Assembly (NCBI GenBank): GCA_020052415.1
Contig: JAGVPB010000010.1
Location: 1-64,000, forward strand
Direction: 5' to 3'
DNA: 64,000 bases
Source of the DNA: Bacteroidales bacterium
GTDB lineage: Bacteria; Bacteroidota; Bacteroidia; Bacteroidales; JAADJA01
Positions 1 to 8,165 of this stretch are shown piece by piece. Below the pieces are notes generated by a model. That model was not told the DNA's origin, did not search any database, and saw nothing but the letters and a program-made list of their open reading frames with translations. Numbering within the stretch: position 1 is the first letter of the stretch; each line of letters begins with the position of its first letter. A program made the translations under genes and the position numbers.

Positions 1-3
1 CAA

Positions 4-97
4 GGGGGTCAGCATCCGCCGGAATGTCATGTAAATGACCGGCTGAATTTTTTATTTACAAAGCCGATTTATGGGGGTCAGTATGCTCCGGAATATC
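4..97. repeat. Two imperfect 25-bp direct repeats, possible IS21-type end
   Basis: A 25-bp motif starting GGGGGTCAG and ending CGGAATRTC occurs at 4-28 and again at 73-97, with 16 bp between the starts of the two conserved blocks in both copies. Repeated GGTCAGT...CCGGAAT units near a terminus are what I recall of IS21-family ends in Bacteroidota; no transposase is visible here, so the element body would lie left of the window. The repeat is seen; the IS assignment is inference. Confidence 0.45.
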
Positions 98-250
98 CAC
101 TTTAGAAGCTGTGAACCTTTTTTAAGACGCGAGAGCGAAGAATACTGGCTTTCAAGCCTTAAAAATTCAAGTTGGGCCCAAAACTGGGAAAATAGATAAT
201 ACACATATTTTCTATTGTGTTCAAATTCAGAAGAATTTGAATGACTTGGA

Positions 251-469
251 TTAATAAAGGCTTGAAAAATCCTCTTTACCTAATGATTCCAATTTTCCAT
301 AGAGTTCATTTGCTGCCTTTAGAAGAGAATCAATATTCGAGTAAAAAGTTTTTTTAGCTAAATTTCTGGATGTTATAAATATCTTTAAATCAGGATACAA
401 AAATTTAAATCCTTCCCACAAGCTACCTCCAAGTATAACTGACAGAATGATTTGTAAAGTTGGATTCAT
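251..469 (-). CDS. Short membrane-anchored hypothetical protein, probably a truncated gene
   Basis: This 72-residue frame starts with a hydrophobic N-terminal segment (about residues 5-25) followed by a charged, probably helical stretch with the motif LLKAANELYGKLESL. It resembles the first part of a longer N-terminally anchored protein and stops abruptly in front of the IS-end-like repeats at 4-97, so I suspect it is the remnant of a larger gene. No function can be named. The lack of family context and the eroded neighbourhood keep confidence low. Confidence 0.4.
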   Translation of the reverse strand: MNPTLQIILSVILGGSLWEGFKFLYPDLKIFITSRNLAKKTFYSNIDSLLKAANELYGKLESLGKEDFSSLY

Positions 470-642
470 CTATATTTCAGCTTCTTATAAGTTTTATTTT
501 ATTTCTTTATTATAATACAAATATGCAAAAAAAATGAATAATGTGTGTTCACTTGTGGCCCACTTCTTAGTGTTTATCTGCCGTCCCCCCAAACTGAAAG
601 CCAAAGATAGCGAAAGAAGTTAAATTGAGGGACGCCGTATGC

Positions 643-866
643 AAATTTCTCAAGTCTCACGTCTAATTTCTCCTAAATAATTTCCCTCAATCAATTTCCA
701 ATTTCCATTATCTTTTGTTTTTTAAACACTGCATTATATCATGAACCAGAGTAGTTTATTGACCGCTTTCACCCCAAGGAAGTATTGGCTCTGGCTTTTA
801 CTGATCCTGTTTTTAACGTTCCTCGTTTATCTCCCTGCTGTTTCAAGTCTTCCTGCCAGGCTTTAG
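643..866 (+). pseudogene. Truncated duplicate of the 5' end of the TMTC-like gene at 2253
   Basis: Positions 643-835 closely match 2154-2347, covering about 95 bp of upstream leader plus the first 32 codons of the TPR membrane protein (start MNQSSLLTAF here, MNKSNLLTFV there; both then KKYW/RKYWLWLLLILFLTFLVYLP-like). The frame begins at ATG 741, leaves the similarity at about 835 and stops at 864-866. The copy has lost everything after the first membrane segment. It is a gene remnant, with no expected product beyond a 41-residue peptide. The two copies form a direct repeat flanking the HEPN/SecB-like island. Confidence 0.85.
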
Positions 867-990
867 TGCATAAGCGCGACTTGAAGCAGTTTTAAAAGTT
901 AACCTAATAAACTCCTGCTGCTACAGTCTTCCAACGTAAGCCTTAGCATTGGTGTTCCTTTTGGCATTTTTATTATGTATAAAACAACAA

Positions 991-1359
991 ATGGCACAAT
1001 ATCCCTATCATGCCATTTTGCCTTTGAAATTATGTAATATAAATTGTGCTTATTATAGCTGTATTCAATTAATGAAACACATTTTACTTTTCACTTTACA
1101 AAAAACCGAAACTGAAATTGCAAATGAAGTCCGAAATTCCGGTGAAGGGTCCCATGAAATAATGATTAACAATATCAATGGTCATTTAAGAAGCAACAAT
1201 AAAGACTGGAAGACGTTTAATTCAAGCATCAATCAACTCAAAAGATTAAGGGTTAATGCTGATTATGAAAATATTCAAATAGATTCAACCACAGGTAATA
1301 ATTCAATACTTTTATCCGATTCAGTTCTCAAACATTTGAAGGCTAATATTAAATTATGA
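991..1359 (+). CDS. HEPN-like protein, first gene of a two-gene module
   Basis: The product has 122 residues from ATG 991 (an in-frame TTG at 949 would add a poor leader). It contains a CAYYSCIQLMKH block and, 75 residues later, RVNADYENIQI, the arrangement I recognise from HEPN-fold proteins where an N-terminal helix with AYYS and a late R..ADY motif recur. HEPN proteins are often RNases or nucleotidyltransferase partners in toxin-antitoxin and defence loci. The stop overlaps the next start by four bases (ATGA), implying translational coupling. The first 20 residues look atypical, so the 5' end may have been damaged by the rearrangement that placed it here. Family assignment is moderate and activity is inference. 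Confidence 0.5.
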   Translation: MAQYPYHAILPLKLCNINCAYYSCIQLMKHILLFTLQKTETEIANEVRNSGEGSHEIMINNINGHLRSNNKDWKTFNSSINQLKRLRVNADYENIQIDSTTGNNSILLSDSVLKHLKANIKL

Positions 1360-1637
1360 CACCAAAAGATTTTATCATTAAAAGCATCAATGATTTGGTA
1401 ATCGAATTTCCAAATACACGGGCGAGGTATGAAAATCATCAATTGTCAAATACCCACTTTATAGAAATTGTTCCAAACGAAGTTTATTACTTGAATGAAA
1501 ATTATCAAAAACAGGAAGAGGAAATTGTTTTCCGGTTTATCGAAAAATTTCCAACACAAAACCTTTGCTTTATTACCGACGATGCAATGGTGGGTATTGC
1601 TAAAATTGATTATCAAGCACAGGGGTCGTCTTTTTAA
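1356..1637 (+). CDS. Small acidic hypothetical protein coupled to the HEPN-like gene
   Basis: A 93-residue soluble protein with no membrane segment. It reads as a compact alpha/beta domain: a helix (FIIKSINDLVIEF), a conserved-looking HFIEIVPNEVYYLNENY strand-turn region, a helix rich in Glu/Phe and a FITDDAMVGI strand. It overlaps the upstream HEPN-like gene by four bases, so the two are co-translated, and small partners in this arrangement are often antitoxins or specificity subunits. Its last residues (after KIDY) may come from a recombination junction, because a SecB-like reading frame missing its own start continues in the same frame directly after the stop. I do not recognise a named family. 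Confidence 0.5.
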   Translation: MTPKDFIIKSINDLVIEFPNTRARYENHQLSNTHFIEIVPNEVYYLNENYQKQEEEIVFRFIEKFPTQNLCFITDDAMVGIAKIDYQAQGSSF

Positions 1638-1982
1638 TCTTTCAAAAGAGAAGCCATAGTAACTTTTGACCAATCAAAGACCACAAGGTCTGTAAACGTA
1701 GATGTGAATGTGCAGGTGAAAGACAAGACCATATTCGTTACAGAAACATTATTCTTTACCCAAAAACATGTAGAAAGTATTGAAGTGACAGCAAATATCA
1801 AAATGGCAGATATTTTTGAAAAAGTTGGTGATTCAACGCTTAATCTGGAAGAATTCGGAAAGGTAAACGGTGCTGCAATCATTTTTCCATATATCAGAGA
1901 ACACCTTACTAACCTTTCTGCAAAGGCAGGCATAGGTTTAATTATTCTTCCACCTTTTAATTTTACGAGAAAAGCTGACTGA
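1638..1982 (+). pseudogene. SecB-like chaperone, 5'-truncated
   Basis: The frame is open from just after the stop at 1635-1637 and encodes a SecB-family C-terminal two thirds: an N-terminal strand region (EAIVTFDQSKTTRSVNV), then the hallmark GAAIIFPYIREHLTNLSAKAG and LPPFNF segments. In intact SecB-like proteins some 30 further residues and a start codon precede this; here no ATG exists between the previous stop and the domain, and the first usable start is GTG 1704, which would cut into the beta sheet. SecB-like proteins serve as export chaperones or as dedicated chaperones of toxin-antitoxin pairs. I call it a remnant rather than a working gene. A terminator follows at 2010. Confidence 0.6.
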
Positions 1983-2009
1983 AACTTCAACCCCAACTTT
2001 TACCGCAGG

Positions 2010-2045
2010 AGCCCCAAAAATGGTAGGGCTTGTGTGTTTTTTTTT
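2010..2045 (+). terminator. Intrinsic terminator after the SecB-like remnant
   Basis: AGCCC at 2010-2014 pairs with GGGCT at 2026-2030 and is followed within a few bases by a T tract reaching 2044. It closes the HEPN/SecB-like transcript before the TMTC-like gene. Confidence 0.65.
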
Positions 2046-2252
2046 AAACTAAAAAGGCACGTTAACTTTATTATGCCAATTAAGCTTTTGATAACCTCTC
2101 CAGTTCAATTTTTAGAAATGTTTTGATTATATTTTATCGGATTTATATCGTAAAAATTTCTCAAGTCTCCTTTCTCAAGTCTAATTTCTCCCCAAATATT
2201 TCCCTCTTATCAATTTCCATTATCTTTGGTTTTTCAAAAGCAGCATTTTATC

Positions 2253-4361
2253 ATGAACAAGAGTAATTTATTGACCTTTGTCACTACAAAGAAGTATTGG
2301 CTCTGGCTTTTGCTGATCCTGTTTTTAACCTTCCTCGTTTATCTCCCCATCCTGCAAAACGGCTTCCTCAAAACCTGGGACGACAACCGGTACGTGCTCG
2401 AAAACCCATACATTCAAAAGATCAATCCTGAAGCCATCGGGAAAATGTTTACCGTATTTTACGATGGACACTATCATCCGCTAACCTTGTTTTCCCTTGC
2501 CCTTGACCATCATTTCGGCGGGCTGACGCCTGAAATTTATCATGTTCACAGTTTGATCCTTCACCTGGTCAATACCTTACTTGTCTTTGTTTTTTTGCAA
2601 CTGCTTTTCAGGAAGAAGAGTCGTTTTATCCCCCTCGTTACAGCCTTCCTGTTTGGTATAAGCACTACACACATCGAAACGGTTGCCTGGGTTTCGGAAA
2701 GAAAGAATCTGCTCTTTGCACTGTTTTTCTTTGCTTCCCTGATTTCTTACATCCGGTTTATCGAAACTGAAAAGAAATGGCTGTACCTGACTTCCCTCCT
2801 GCTCTTCCTGCTTTCCATCCTGTCCAAATCCTCAGCTATTTCTCTTGCTGTAACCATAGTTCTCATTGATCTTTTCTTCAGACGGGAAGTTTTCAGCCGC
2901 CGGGTCATTCTCGAAAAGATTCCGTTTTTTCTCCTTGCCATTATTTTCGGAGTGGTGGCAGTGATGGCCCAAAAAACAACATGGGGAGAGGATTTCAGCC
3001 AGGTGCAATATTCGTTTGCCGGGAGGATCCTGTTTTCCGGTTATGCCTACATCGTTTATATTGTGAAATTGATTTTTCCTTACCGGATGTCGGGTTTTTA
3101 TCCCTATCCTACTGAAAGTACATCCGTTATGACGGCTGTTTACATTCTTTTTACTCTATTATCAATCATTAATGTGGTTGCAGCCATATACTTTTTCAGG
3201 CAAAGCCGGATCAGCACTTTTGGTGTGCTGTTCTTTAGCATCAACATCTTTCTGCTTTTAAAAATGTTTGAAGTACCTGCCGGCGACTACATCATGGCCG
3301 ACCGTTATGCGTACGTGCCTTCTGTTGGAATCCTTCTGATACTCGCAAGAGGCTTTGATGCACTCACCCGGAGAAAATTACTGATCAAATATATGGGCAG
3401 GGCCATACTGATCATCTATTCCCTGTTCATTATGCTTCAAACCTTTAACAGGGTTCCGGTTTGGGAAGACGACATTTCTTTTTTTTCCGACATCATTTTA
3501 AAATACCCGGACACTGAAATGGCCTACACCAATCGCGGCGCCGTCAGAAAGGAAAACCACGAACTTAAAGGTGCATTGTCCGATTTTAATAAAGCGCTTG
3601 AGACGGGAGATAAGGACTATAAAGCCTGGTCGAACCGCGGAGCCGTCTATATAGACCTTGGCGACTATTCCAATGCACTTGCCGACTATCAGCAGGCGAT
3701 CAGATTAAAACCCGGTCATCCGCAAATCCTTGCCGATTACGGTTTTGCCCAAATGCAGACCGGTGATTTGCAGGGCGCCTTTGAATCTTTCAACAAGGCT
3801 CTCGAATTGAAAAGCTTTAATCCCGATGTTTATGTGAACCGTGGTACTTTACGTTATAAGGCTGGTGATTACGCAGGAGCTATTGAAGATTACAGCACAG
3901 CATCGAAACAAGATCCGGAGAATGTAAATGCTTGTTTTAACAGAGGACTGGCAAGACTTATGTCGAAAGATTTACAGGGAGCAATAGATGATTTTTTATC
4001 AGCTATAAAACTTGATCCTTCACACGAGCAAGCCTGGTCGAACATGGGAGTGGCATGGTCACGACTGAATGATCTTTCGAAAGCAATGGAGTGTTACGAC
4101 AAGGCGATCAGTCTGCAGCCGGATTATTTTGAAGCCTGGTTAAACCGAGGGATTGACAAGTATTATGCAGGTGACTTCAGCGGATCATTAACGGATTTAA
4201 ACAGAACCATTGAACTGAACAATGGCATGGCGCCGGCGTATTATTTTCGGGCTATGGCAAATTTAAAATCAGGAAATCAGCAAGTGTGTGATGACTTGGA
4301 AAAGGCGCTCAGCCTTGGATTCCAGGCAGCATCGGAAGCAATTCAAACATATTGTAAATAG
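2253..4361 (+). CDS. TMTC-like multispanning membrane protein with C-terminal TPR repeats
   Basis: A 702-residue protein. The first 400 residues carry about ten membrane helices with the GT-C layout: a first helix, an extracytoplasmic loop containing FLKTWDDNRYVLENPYI (acidic DD as in catalytic loops of GT-C enzymes), H-rich YHPLTLFSL and HIETVAWVSERKN. From about residue 425 to the end there are roughly eight TPR units (for example AYTNRGAVRKENHELKGAL). This is the layout of TMTC-type O-mannosyltransferases and their bacterial relatives; the sugar donor and acceptor cannot be read from sequence. ATG 2253 is preferred over an upstream TTG because the duplicated copy at 741 keeps the same ATG. 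The gene stands alone after a terminator. Confidence 0.75.
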   Translation: MNKSNLLTFVTTKKYWLWLLLILFLTFLVYLPILQNGFLKTWDDNRYVLENPYIQKINPEAIGKMFTVFYDGHYHPLTLFSLALDHHFGGLTPEIYHVHSLILHLVNTLLVFVFLQLLFRKKSRFIPLVTAFLFGISTTHIETVAWVSERKNLLFALFFFASLISYIRFIETEKKWLYLTSLLLFLLSILSKSSAISLAVTIVLIDLFFRREVFSRRVILEKIPFFLLAIIFGVVAVMAQKTTWGEDFSQVQYSFAGRILFSGYAYIVYIVKLIFPYRMSGFYPYPTESTSVMTAVYILFTLLSIINVVAAIYFFRQSRISTFGVLFFSINIFLLLKMFEVPAGDYIMADRYAYVPSVGILLILARGFDALTRRKLLIKYMGRAILIIYSLFIMLQTFNRVPVWEDDISFFSDIILKYPDTEMAYTNRGAVRKENHELKGALSDFNKALETGDKDYKAWSNRGAVYIDLGDYSNALADYQQAIRLKPGHPQILADYGFAQMQTGDLQGAFESFNKALELKSFNPDVYVNRGTLRYKAGDYAGAIEDYSTASKQDPENVNACFNRGLARLMSKDLQGAIDDFLSAIKLDPSHEQAWSNMGVAWSRLNDLSKAMECYDKAISLQPDYFEAWLNRGIDKYYAGDFSGSLTDLNRTIELNNGMAPAYYFRAMANLKSGNQQVCDDLEKALSLGFQAASEAIQTYCK

Positions 4362-4772
4362 AATCAGGAACAGCCAACATCCAAAAGCCAAGAGCCAACA
4401 GCCAATCTTAAAAACTCCCGACCACAAAACAGGTTCATTCTTTTTTTGTTGTTATGTGAAATATTTACTTATAGAATTTCAGTTCAGTTGGATTATTACA
4501 GGAAATTCAGTGACTGGCGGTACTTTGGCATAAGGTTTCTCATTTGTTGAATTGAACAGAATAATTATTAATAGTCTGTTAATAAATAATGTTTTTTACA
4601 GGTACTGTTTTTTGATTCAATGCGATAGCAATTTTTCAACAATCTTTTGTTTATAACTGCTTTTGCTTTCCGCATAGTAATCTTCGTATCTTGGCGACAC
4701 GGAATTTAAGGGGTTTAAGAATTTCTACTTTTCAGTAAGTCAATATTTTACAATATTATTCTTCACCACAAA
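4362..4772. other. Intergenic region with AAC-rich repeats and the nrdJ promoter
   Basis: The 411 bp between the TPR gene and nrdJ hold a short degenerate repeat of AGCCAAC-type units at about 4370-4407 and, near the end, a promoter candidate described separately. I see no cobalamin-riboswitch signature and no further gene. Confidence 0.5.
4662..4694 (+). promoter_or_regulatory. Bacteroidota-type promoter for nrdJ
   Basis: TTTG at 4662-4665 lies 21 bp before TATCTTGG at 4687-4694, close to the TTTG / TAnnTTTG pair used by the primary sigma factor of this phylum. It would give a leader of about 75 nt. Confidence 0.45.
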
Positions 4773-7493
4773 ATGATTAAGGGAATGAAAGATAGTCTTT
4801 TTGCCAATATAGAGGACAAACAGGAATTAAAACCTATTGTCAATGAGTTTAAGGATATACTTGCAAACCGTCAGCGACCGGAAGTACCGGGTGAAGAAAT
4901 TGGAATTGAGCCTGCATTAAAGAATTCGCTCGATCTAAGAGAAATACCAGGACAAAAAAATGATTTAACCATTCATTCAGTTGATGAGGTGAGAAATAAA
5001 GCTACAGAATATTTTGGCGGCGATGAGCTTGCAGCCAATGTTTGGATGAATAAATATGCATTGAAAGACAGCAATGGGAATCTTTATGAACAGACCCCCG
5101 ATGAAATGCACTGGCGCATTGCAAATGAAATTGCAAGAATAGAGTCCAAATACCCTAAACCAATGCCGGCACTGGATATATACCTGCTGCTGAAAGATTT
5201 TAAATATATCGTTCCCCAGGGCGGCCCTATGACCGGTATAGGCAATAATTTACAAATTTCTTCTCTGTCAAATTGCTTTGTAATTGGCAACAACGGTTCG
5301 TCTGATTCGTATGGTGGGATACTGAAGATTGACCAGGAACAGGTACAGCTTATGAAACGGCGTGGCGGCGTAGGCCACGACCTGAGCCATATTCGGCCCG
5401 AAGGAAGCCCGGTTAAAAACAGCGCATTGACTTCAACGGGCATAGTGCCGTTTATGGAAAGATATTCAAATTCGACCAGGGAAGTTGCCCAGGGCGGAAG
5501 GAGAGGAGCGCTAATGCTTACTATTTCTGTTAAACATCCTGATGCAGACAATTTCATTGATGCCAAGATGGAAAAAGGAAAGGTAACCGGTGCAAATGTC
5601 TCTGTGAAAATTGATGATGAATTTATGAGGGCAGTAAAGGAAGGAAAACCGTATCTTCAAAAATATCCCATCAATTCTGATAAACCGGTTTATACCAAAG
5701 AAATTGATGCCCTGAAACTCTGGAACAAAATCATCCATAATGCGTGGTCTTCAGCAGAACCCGGAATATTGTTCTGGGATACTATAGCAAGGGAAGCTGT
5801 CCCTGATTGCTATACCGACTTCGGATTTAAAACGGTTTCTACCAATCCCTGCGGCGAAATACCGCTTTGTCCTTACGACAGTTGCAGGTTACTGGCGCTC
5901 AACCTTTACAGCTATGTTGAGAATCCATTTACAGCAAAAGCAAATTTCAATTCCGAACTTTTCTCAAAACATGTTCATTATGCCCAGCGGATCATGGACG
6001 ACATTATTGACCTTGAGGTTGAGAAAATTGATGCGATCATTGCAAAGATTGATTCCGATCCTGAAGAAATCGAGATTAAAAGCGTGGAATTGAATCTATG
6101 GAAAAATATTCGTGAAAAAGCCTTGCAGGGAAGGCGTACAGGCATTGGTATAACAGCGGAGGGCGACATGATCGCTGCCCTCGGATGCAGATACGGTACA
6201 AAAGAAGCTACGGATTTTTCAGTCGAGGTTCATAAAGTATTAGCCATCGAAGCTTACCGTTCATCAGTGAATCTTGCAGAAGAACGGGGCGCTTTTCTCG
6301 TATTCGATATCGAAAAAGAAAAGAATAATCCCTTTATCAACAGGATAAGGGAAGGAGCTCCTGTTGTTTATGAAAAGATGAAAAGAGTAGGACGCAGGAA
6401 TATCGCCATGCTCACCATCGCGCCTACAGGAAGCGTCAGCATTTGTACGCAGACCACTTCGGGTATTGAACCGGTTTATATGATTTCATACAAAAGAAGG
6501 AGAAAGGTAAATCCGAATGACAAGGATGTAACTATTAATTTCGTTGATGATTTGGGAGATGCATGGGAAGAATACCACGTTTTTCACCCGAAATTTGTAA
6601 CCTGGCTTACTGTTAACGGATACGACGCTGAAAAGGTCAAAAGATATCCTGATGATGAATTGCAGCAAATCATAAATAAATCGCCTTATTACAAAGCAAC
6701 TTCGAATGATGTGGATTGGGTCGAAAAGGTCAGGATGCAGGGCGAGGTTCAGAAATGGGTTGACCATTCAATAAGTGTAACCGTCAATTTGCCCAAAGAT
6801 GTTACCGAAGAGCTGGTAAGCAAGGTTTATCTCACAGCCTGGGAAAGTGGTTGCAAAGGCATGACCATTTACCGTGACGGTTCGCGCGATGGTGTTTTGG
6901 TGAGTCACGAGAAAAAGGCGGAAGATACCAATGAGTTTAAAGAAACCAGGGCTCCGGTCAGGCCGGCTATACTCGATGCTGAAGTGGTCAGGTTTCAGAA
7001 TGATTATGATAAATGGGTTGCTGTTGTAGGATTACTCAATAACAAACCCTATGAGATTTTTACAGGAAAGGCCGACGAATTTTACCTTCCGCCGGGGGTA
7101 GCTAAGGGATGGGTCATAAAGAACAAACCCGAAAAAGGCGAACCGGCAAGATACGATTTCCAGTTTGCAGATAAAGCCGGATATAAAATTACCATTGAAG
7201 GACTTTCGCGTTCATTTAATAAGGAGTTCTGGAATTATGCCAAGCTGATCTCAGGAATACTGCGTCATGGAATGCCATTGCCTTATGCTATAAACCTCGT
7301 GGATAACCTTACCTTAGACAACGAATCAATCAATACTTGGAAAAATGGTGTTGTACGTGCTTTGAAAAAATTCATCCCCGATGGAACTGTTGATAAAAAA
7401 AGCAAATGTCCGGAATGCCATGCAGAGGGTTCTCTGATGTATAAGGAAGGATGCCTGGTTTGCAAAGATTGCGGTTATTCAAAATGCGGTTGA
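4773..7493 (+). CDS. nrdJ: Adenosylcobalamin-dependent ribonucleotide reductase (class II)
   Basis: The 906-residue protein reduces ribonucleotides to deoxyribonucleotides in the cytoplasm using a cobalamin-generated thiyl radical, so it works with or without oxygen. The catalytic core shows LSNCFVIGN, a KRRGGVGHDLSHIRPEG block, the STNPCGEIPL active-site motif near residues 356-365 (radical Cys and acid-base Glu), and APTGSVS near residue 550. A thioredoxin-interacting, zinc-ribbon-like tail with CPEC, CLVC, CGY and a final CG pair ends the protein, as in the long bacterial NrdJ subfamily. Allosteric N-terminal ATP cone is not evident. It is transcribed alone, from the promoter at 4662. No class I or III enzyme is in this window. 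Confidence 0.93.
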   Translation: MIKGMKDSLFANIEDKQELKPIVNEFKDILANRQRPEVPGEEIGIEPALKNSLDLREIPGQKNDLTIHSVDEVRNKATEYFGGDELAANVWMNKYALKDSNGNLYEQTPDEMHWRIANEIARIESKYPKPMPALDIYLLLKDFKYIVPQGGPMTGIGNNLQISSLSNCFVIGNNGSSDSYGGILKIDQEQVQLMKRRGGVGHDLSHIRPEGSPVKNSALTSTGIVPFMERYSNSTREVAQGGRRGALMLTISVKHPDADNFIDAKMEKGKVTGANVSVKIDDEFMRAVKEGKPYLQKYPINSDKPVYTKEIDALKLWNKIIHNAWSSAEPGILFWDTIAREAVPDCYTDFGFKTVSTNPCGEIPLCPYDSCRLLALNLYSYVENPFTAKANFNSELFSKHVHYAQRIMDDIIDLEVEKIDAIIAKIDSDPEEIEIKSVELNLWKNIREKALQGRRTGIGITAEGDMIAALGCRYGTKEATDFSVEVHKVLAIEAYRSSVNLAEERGAFLVFDIEKEKNNPFINRIREGAPVVYEKMKRVGRRNIAMLTIAPTGSVSICTQTTSGIEPVYMISYKRRRKVNPNDKDVTINFVDDLGDAWEEYHVFHPKFVTWLTVNGYDAEKVKRYPDDELQQIINKSPYYKATSNDVDWVEKVRMQGEVQKWVDHSISVTVNLPKDVTEELVSKVYLTAWESGCKGMTIYRDGSRDGVLVSHEKKAEDTNEFKETRAPVRPAILDAEVVRFQNDYDKWVAVVGLLNNKPYEIFTGKADEFYLPPGVAKGWVIKNKPEKGEPARYDFQFADKAGYKITIEGLSRSFNKEFWNYAKLISGILRHGMPLPYAINLVDNLTLDNESINTWKNGVVRALKKFIPDGTVDKKSKCPECHAEGSLMYKEGCLVCKDCGYSKCG

Positions 7494-7495
7494 TT

Positions 7496-7649
7496 AGGCT
7501 ATCTCAAAAGTCAGGAATCTGGGTCACATTGAGACTTCGGCGTGAGCTCAGTCGAACGTCTGTCGAAATGTGTATTGGACTGAAAATCAATCATACTTCG
7601 ACAGGTTCAGTATAACTGTGTAACTCAAAAAAGACTTTTGAGACAGCCT
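7496..7649. repeat. 154-bp inverted-repeat element with 17-bp arms
   Basis: The arms 7496-7512 and 7633-7649 are complementary with one mismatch. Inside sit two inverted copies of a CTTCGRC..GYTCAGT unit (about 7543-7566 and 7603-7622), the short interspersed repeat often met between genes of Bacteroidota. It can fold as a long hairpin between the convergent nrdJ and ybaB genes and may act as a bidirectional transcript end or be a non-autonomous mobile repeat. Confidence 0.7.
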
Positions 7650-7698
7650 CTTAGTTCAATAAATTTGCGGATAAAGCTTGAATTTCTGTTATAGGTCG

Positions 7699-8010
7699 TC
7701 AAATCAATCCGGGAAAATTGGGAAGCATGTCTCTTGTAATCTTCTTCATTTCTACTTCCCCTTTTTGAGCTGCCTCTTCCAGGGCGCTATTGACCGCAAA
7801 TGCTAAAGATTCTTCAAGTTGTTGCTTATTGCCTGGTTTCAGCAAATCTTCAGAAATTTCAATGCTGACGATGGCTTTATTTGCATTTGCCATTACCCGG
7901 ATAGCGCCATTTTCGGCTGAAGACTCTACAATTATATCATCTAATTTACCCTTTGCTTTCTCAATTTTATCACGCGCTTCCTGAAGTTTCGAAAATAAAT
8001 CACCTAACAT
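7699..8010 (-). CDS. ybaB: YbaB/EbfC-family nucleoid-associated protein
   Basis: A 103-residue cytoplasmic protein that binds DNA as a dimer and helps organise the nucleoid. It has the family pattern: a first amphipathic helix (LFSKLQEARDKIEKAKGKLDD), the central sheet with GAIRVMANANKAIVSIEIS, and a C-terminal helix (QLEESLAFAVNSALEEAAQ) followed by a Pro/Gly tail. In many bacteria this gene sits with dnaX and recR; here it stands alone between nrdJ, which converges on it, and a DUF5103 gene on the same strand. Length matches the family. Confidence 0.88.
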   Translation of the reverse strand: MLGDLFSKLQEARDKIEKAKGKLDDIIVESSAENGAIRVMANANKAIVSIEISEDLLKPGNKQQLEESLAFAVNSALEEAAQKGEVEMKKITRDMLPNFPGLI

Positions 8011-8165
8011 GTTAATAATATTTAAGGGGTCAACAAATATCCCGTTAATGAATCTTCAAATTTAAATGAAAAAACATGCGATGGTATAGACAACTGAAAT
8101 TTTTTTTGATTTGGATATTTGAAACGAAAGGAAAATTCAAAATTCACATCTTGCCCTTAGATTTG

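Noticed and set aside
870-945. Integron attC-like site before the HEPN-like gene
   Set aside because: A GTTAACC-type core exists near 898-904 but the matching inverted core and the long imperfect stem are missing.
1634-1996. Minus-strand frame of 120 residues opposite the SecB-like remnant
   Set aside because: It mirrors the recognisable SecB-like sequence on the plus strand and has no own motif.
4362-4772. Cobalamin riboswitch before the B12-dependent ribonucleotide reductase
   Set aside because: No B12-box-like core or paired peripheral stems could be recognised in the 411-bp leader; only a promoter candidate and AAC-rich repeats.
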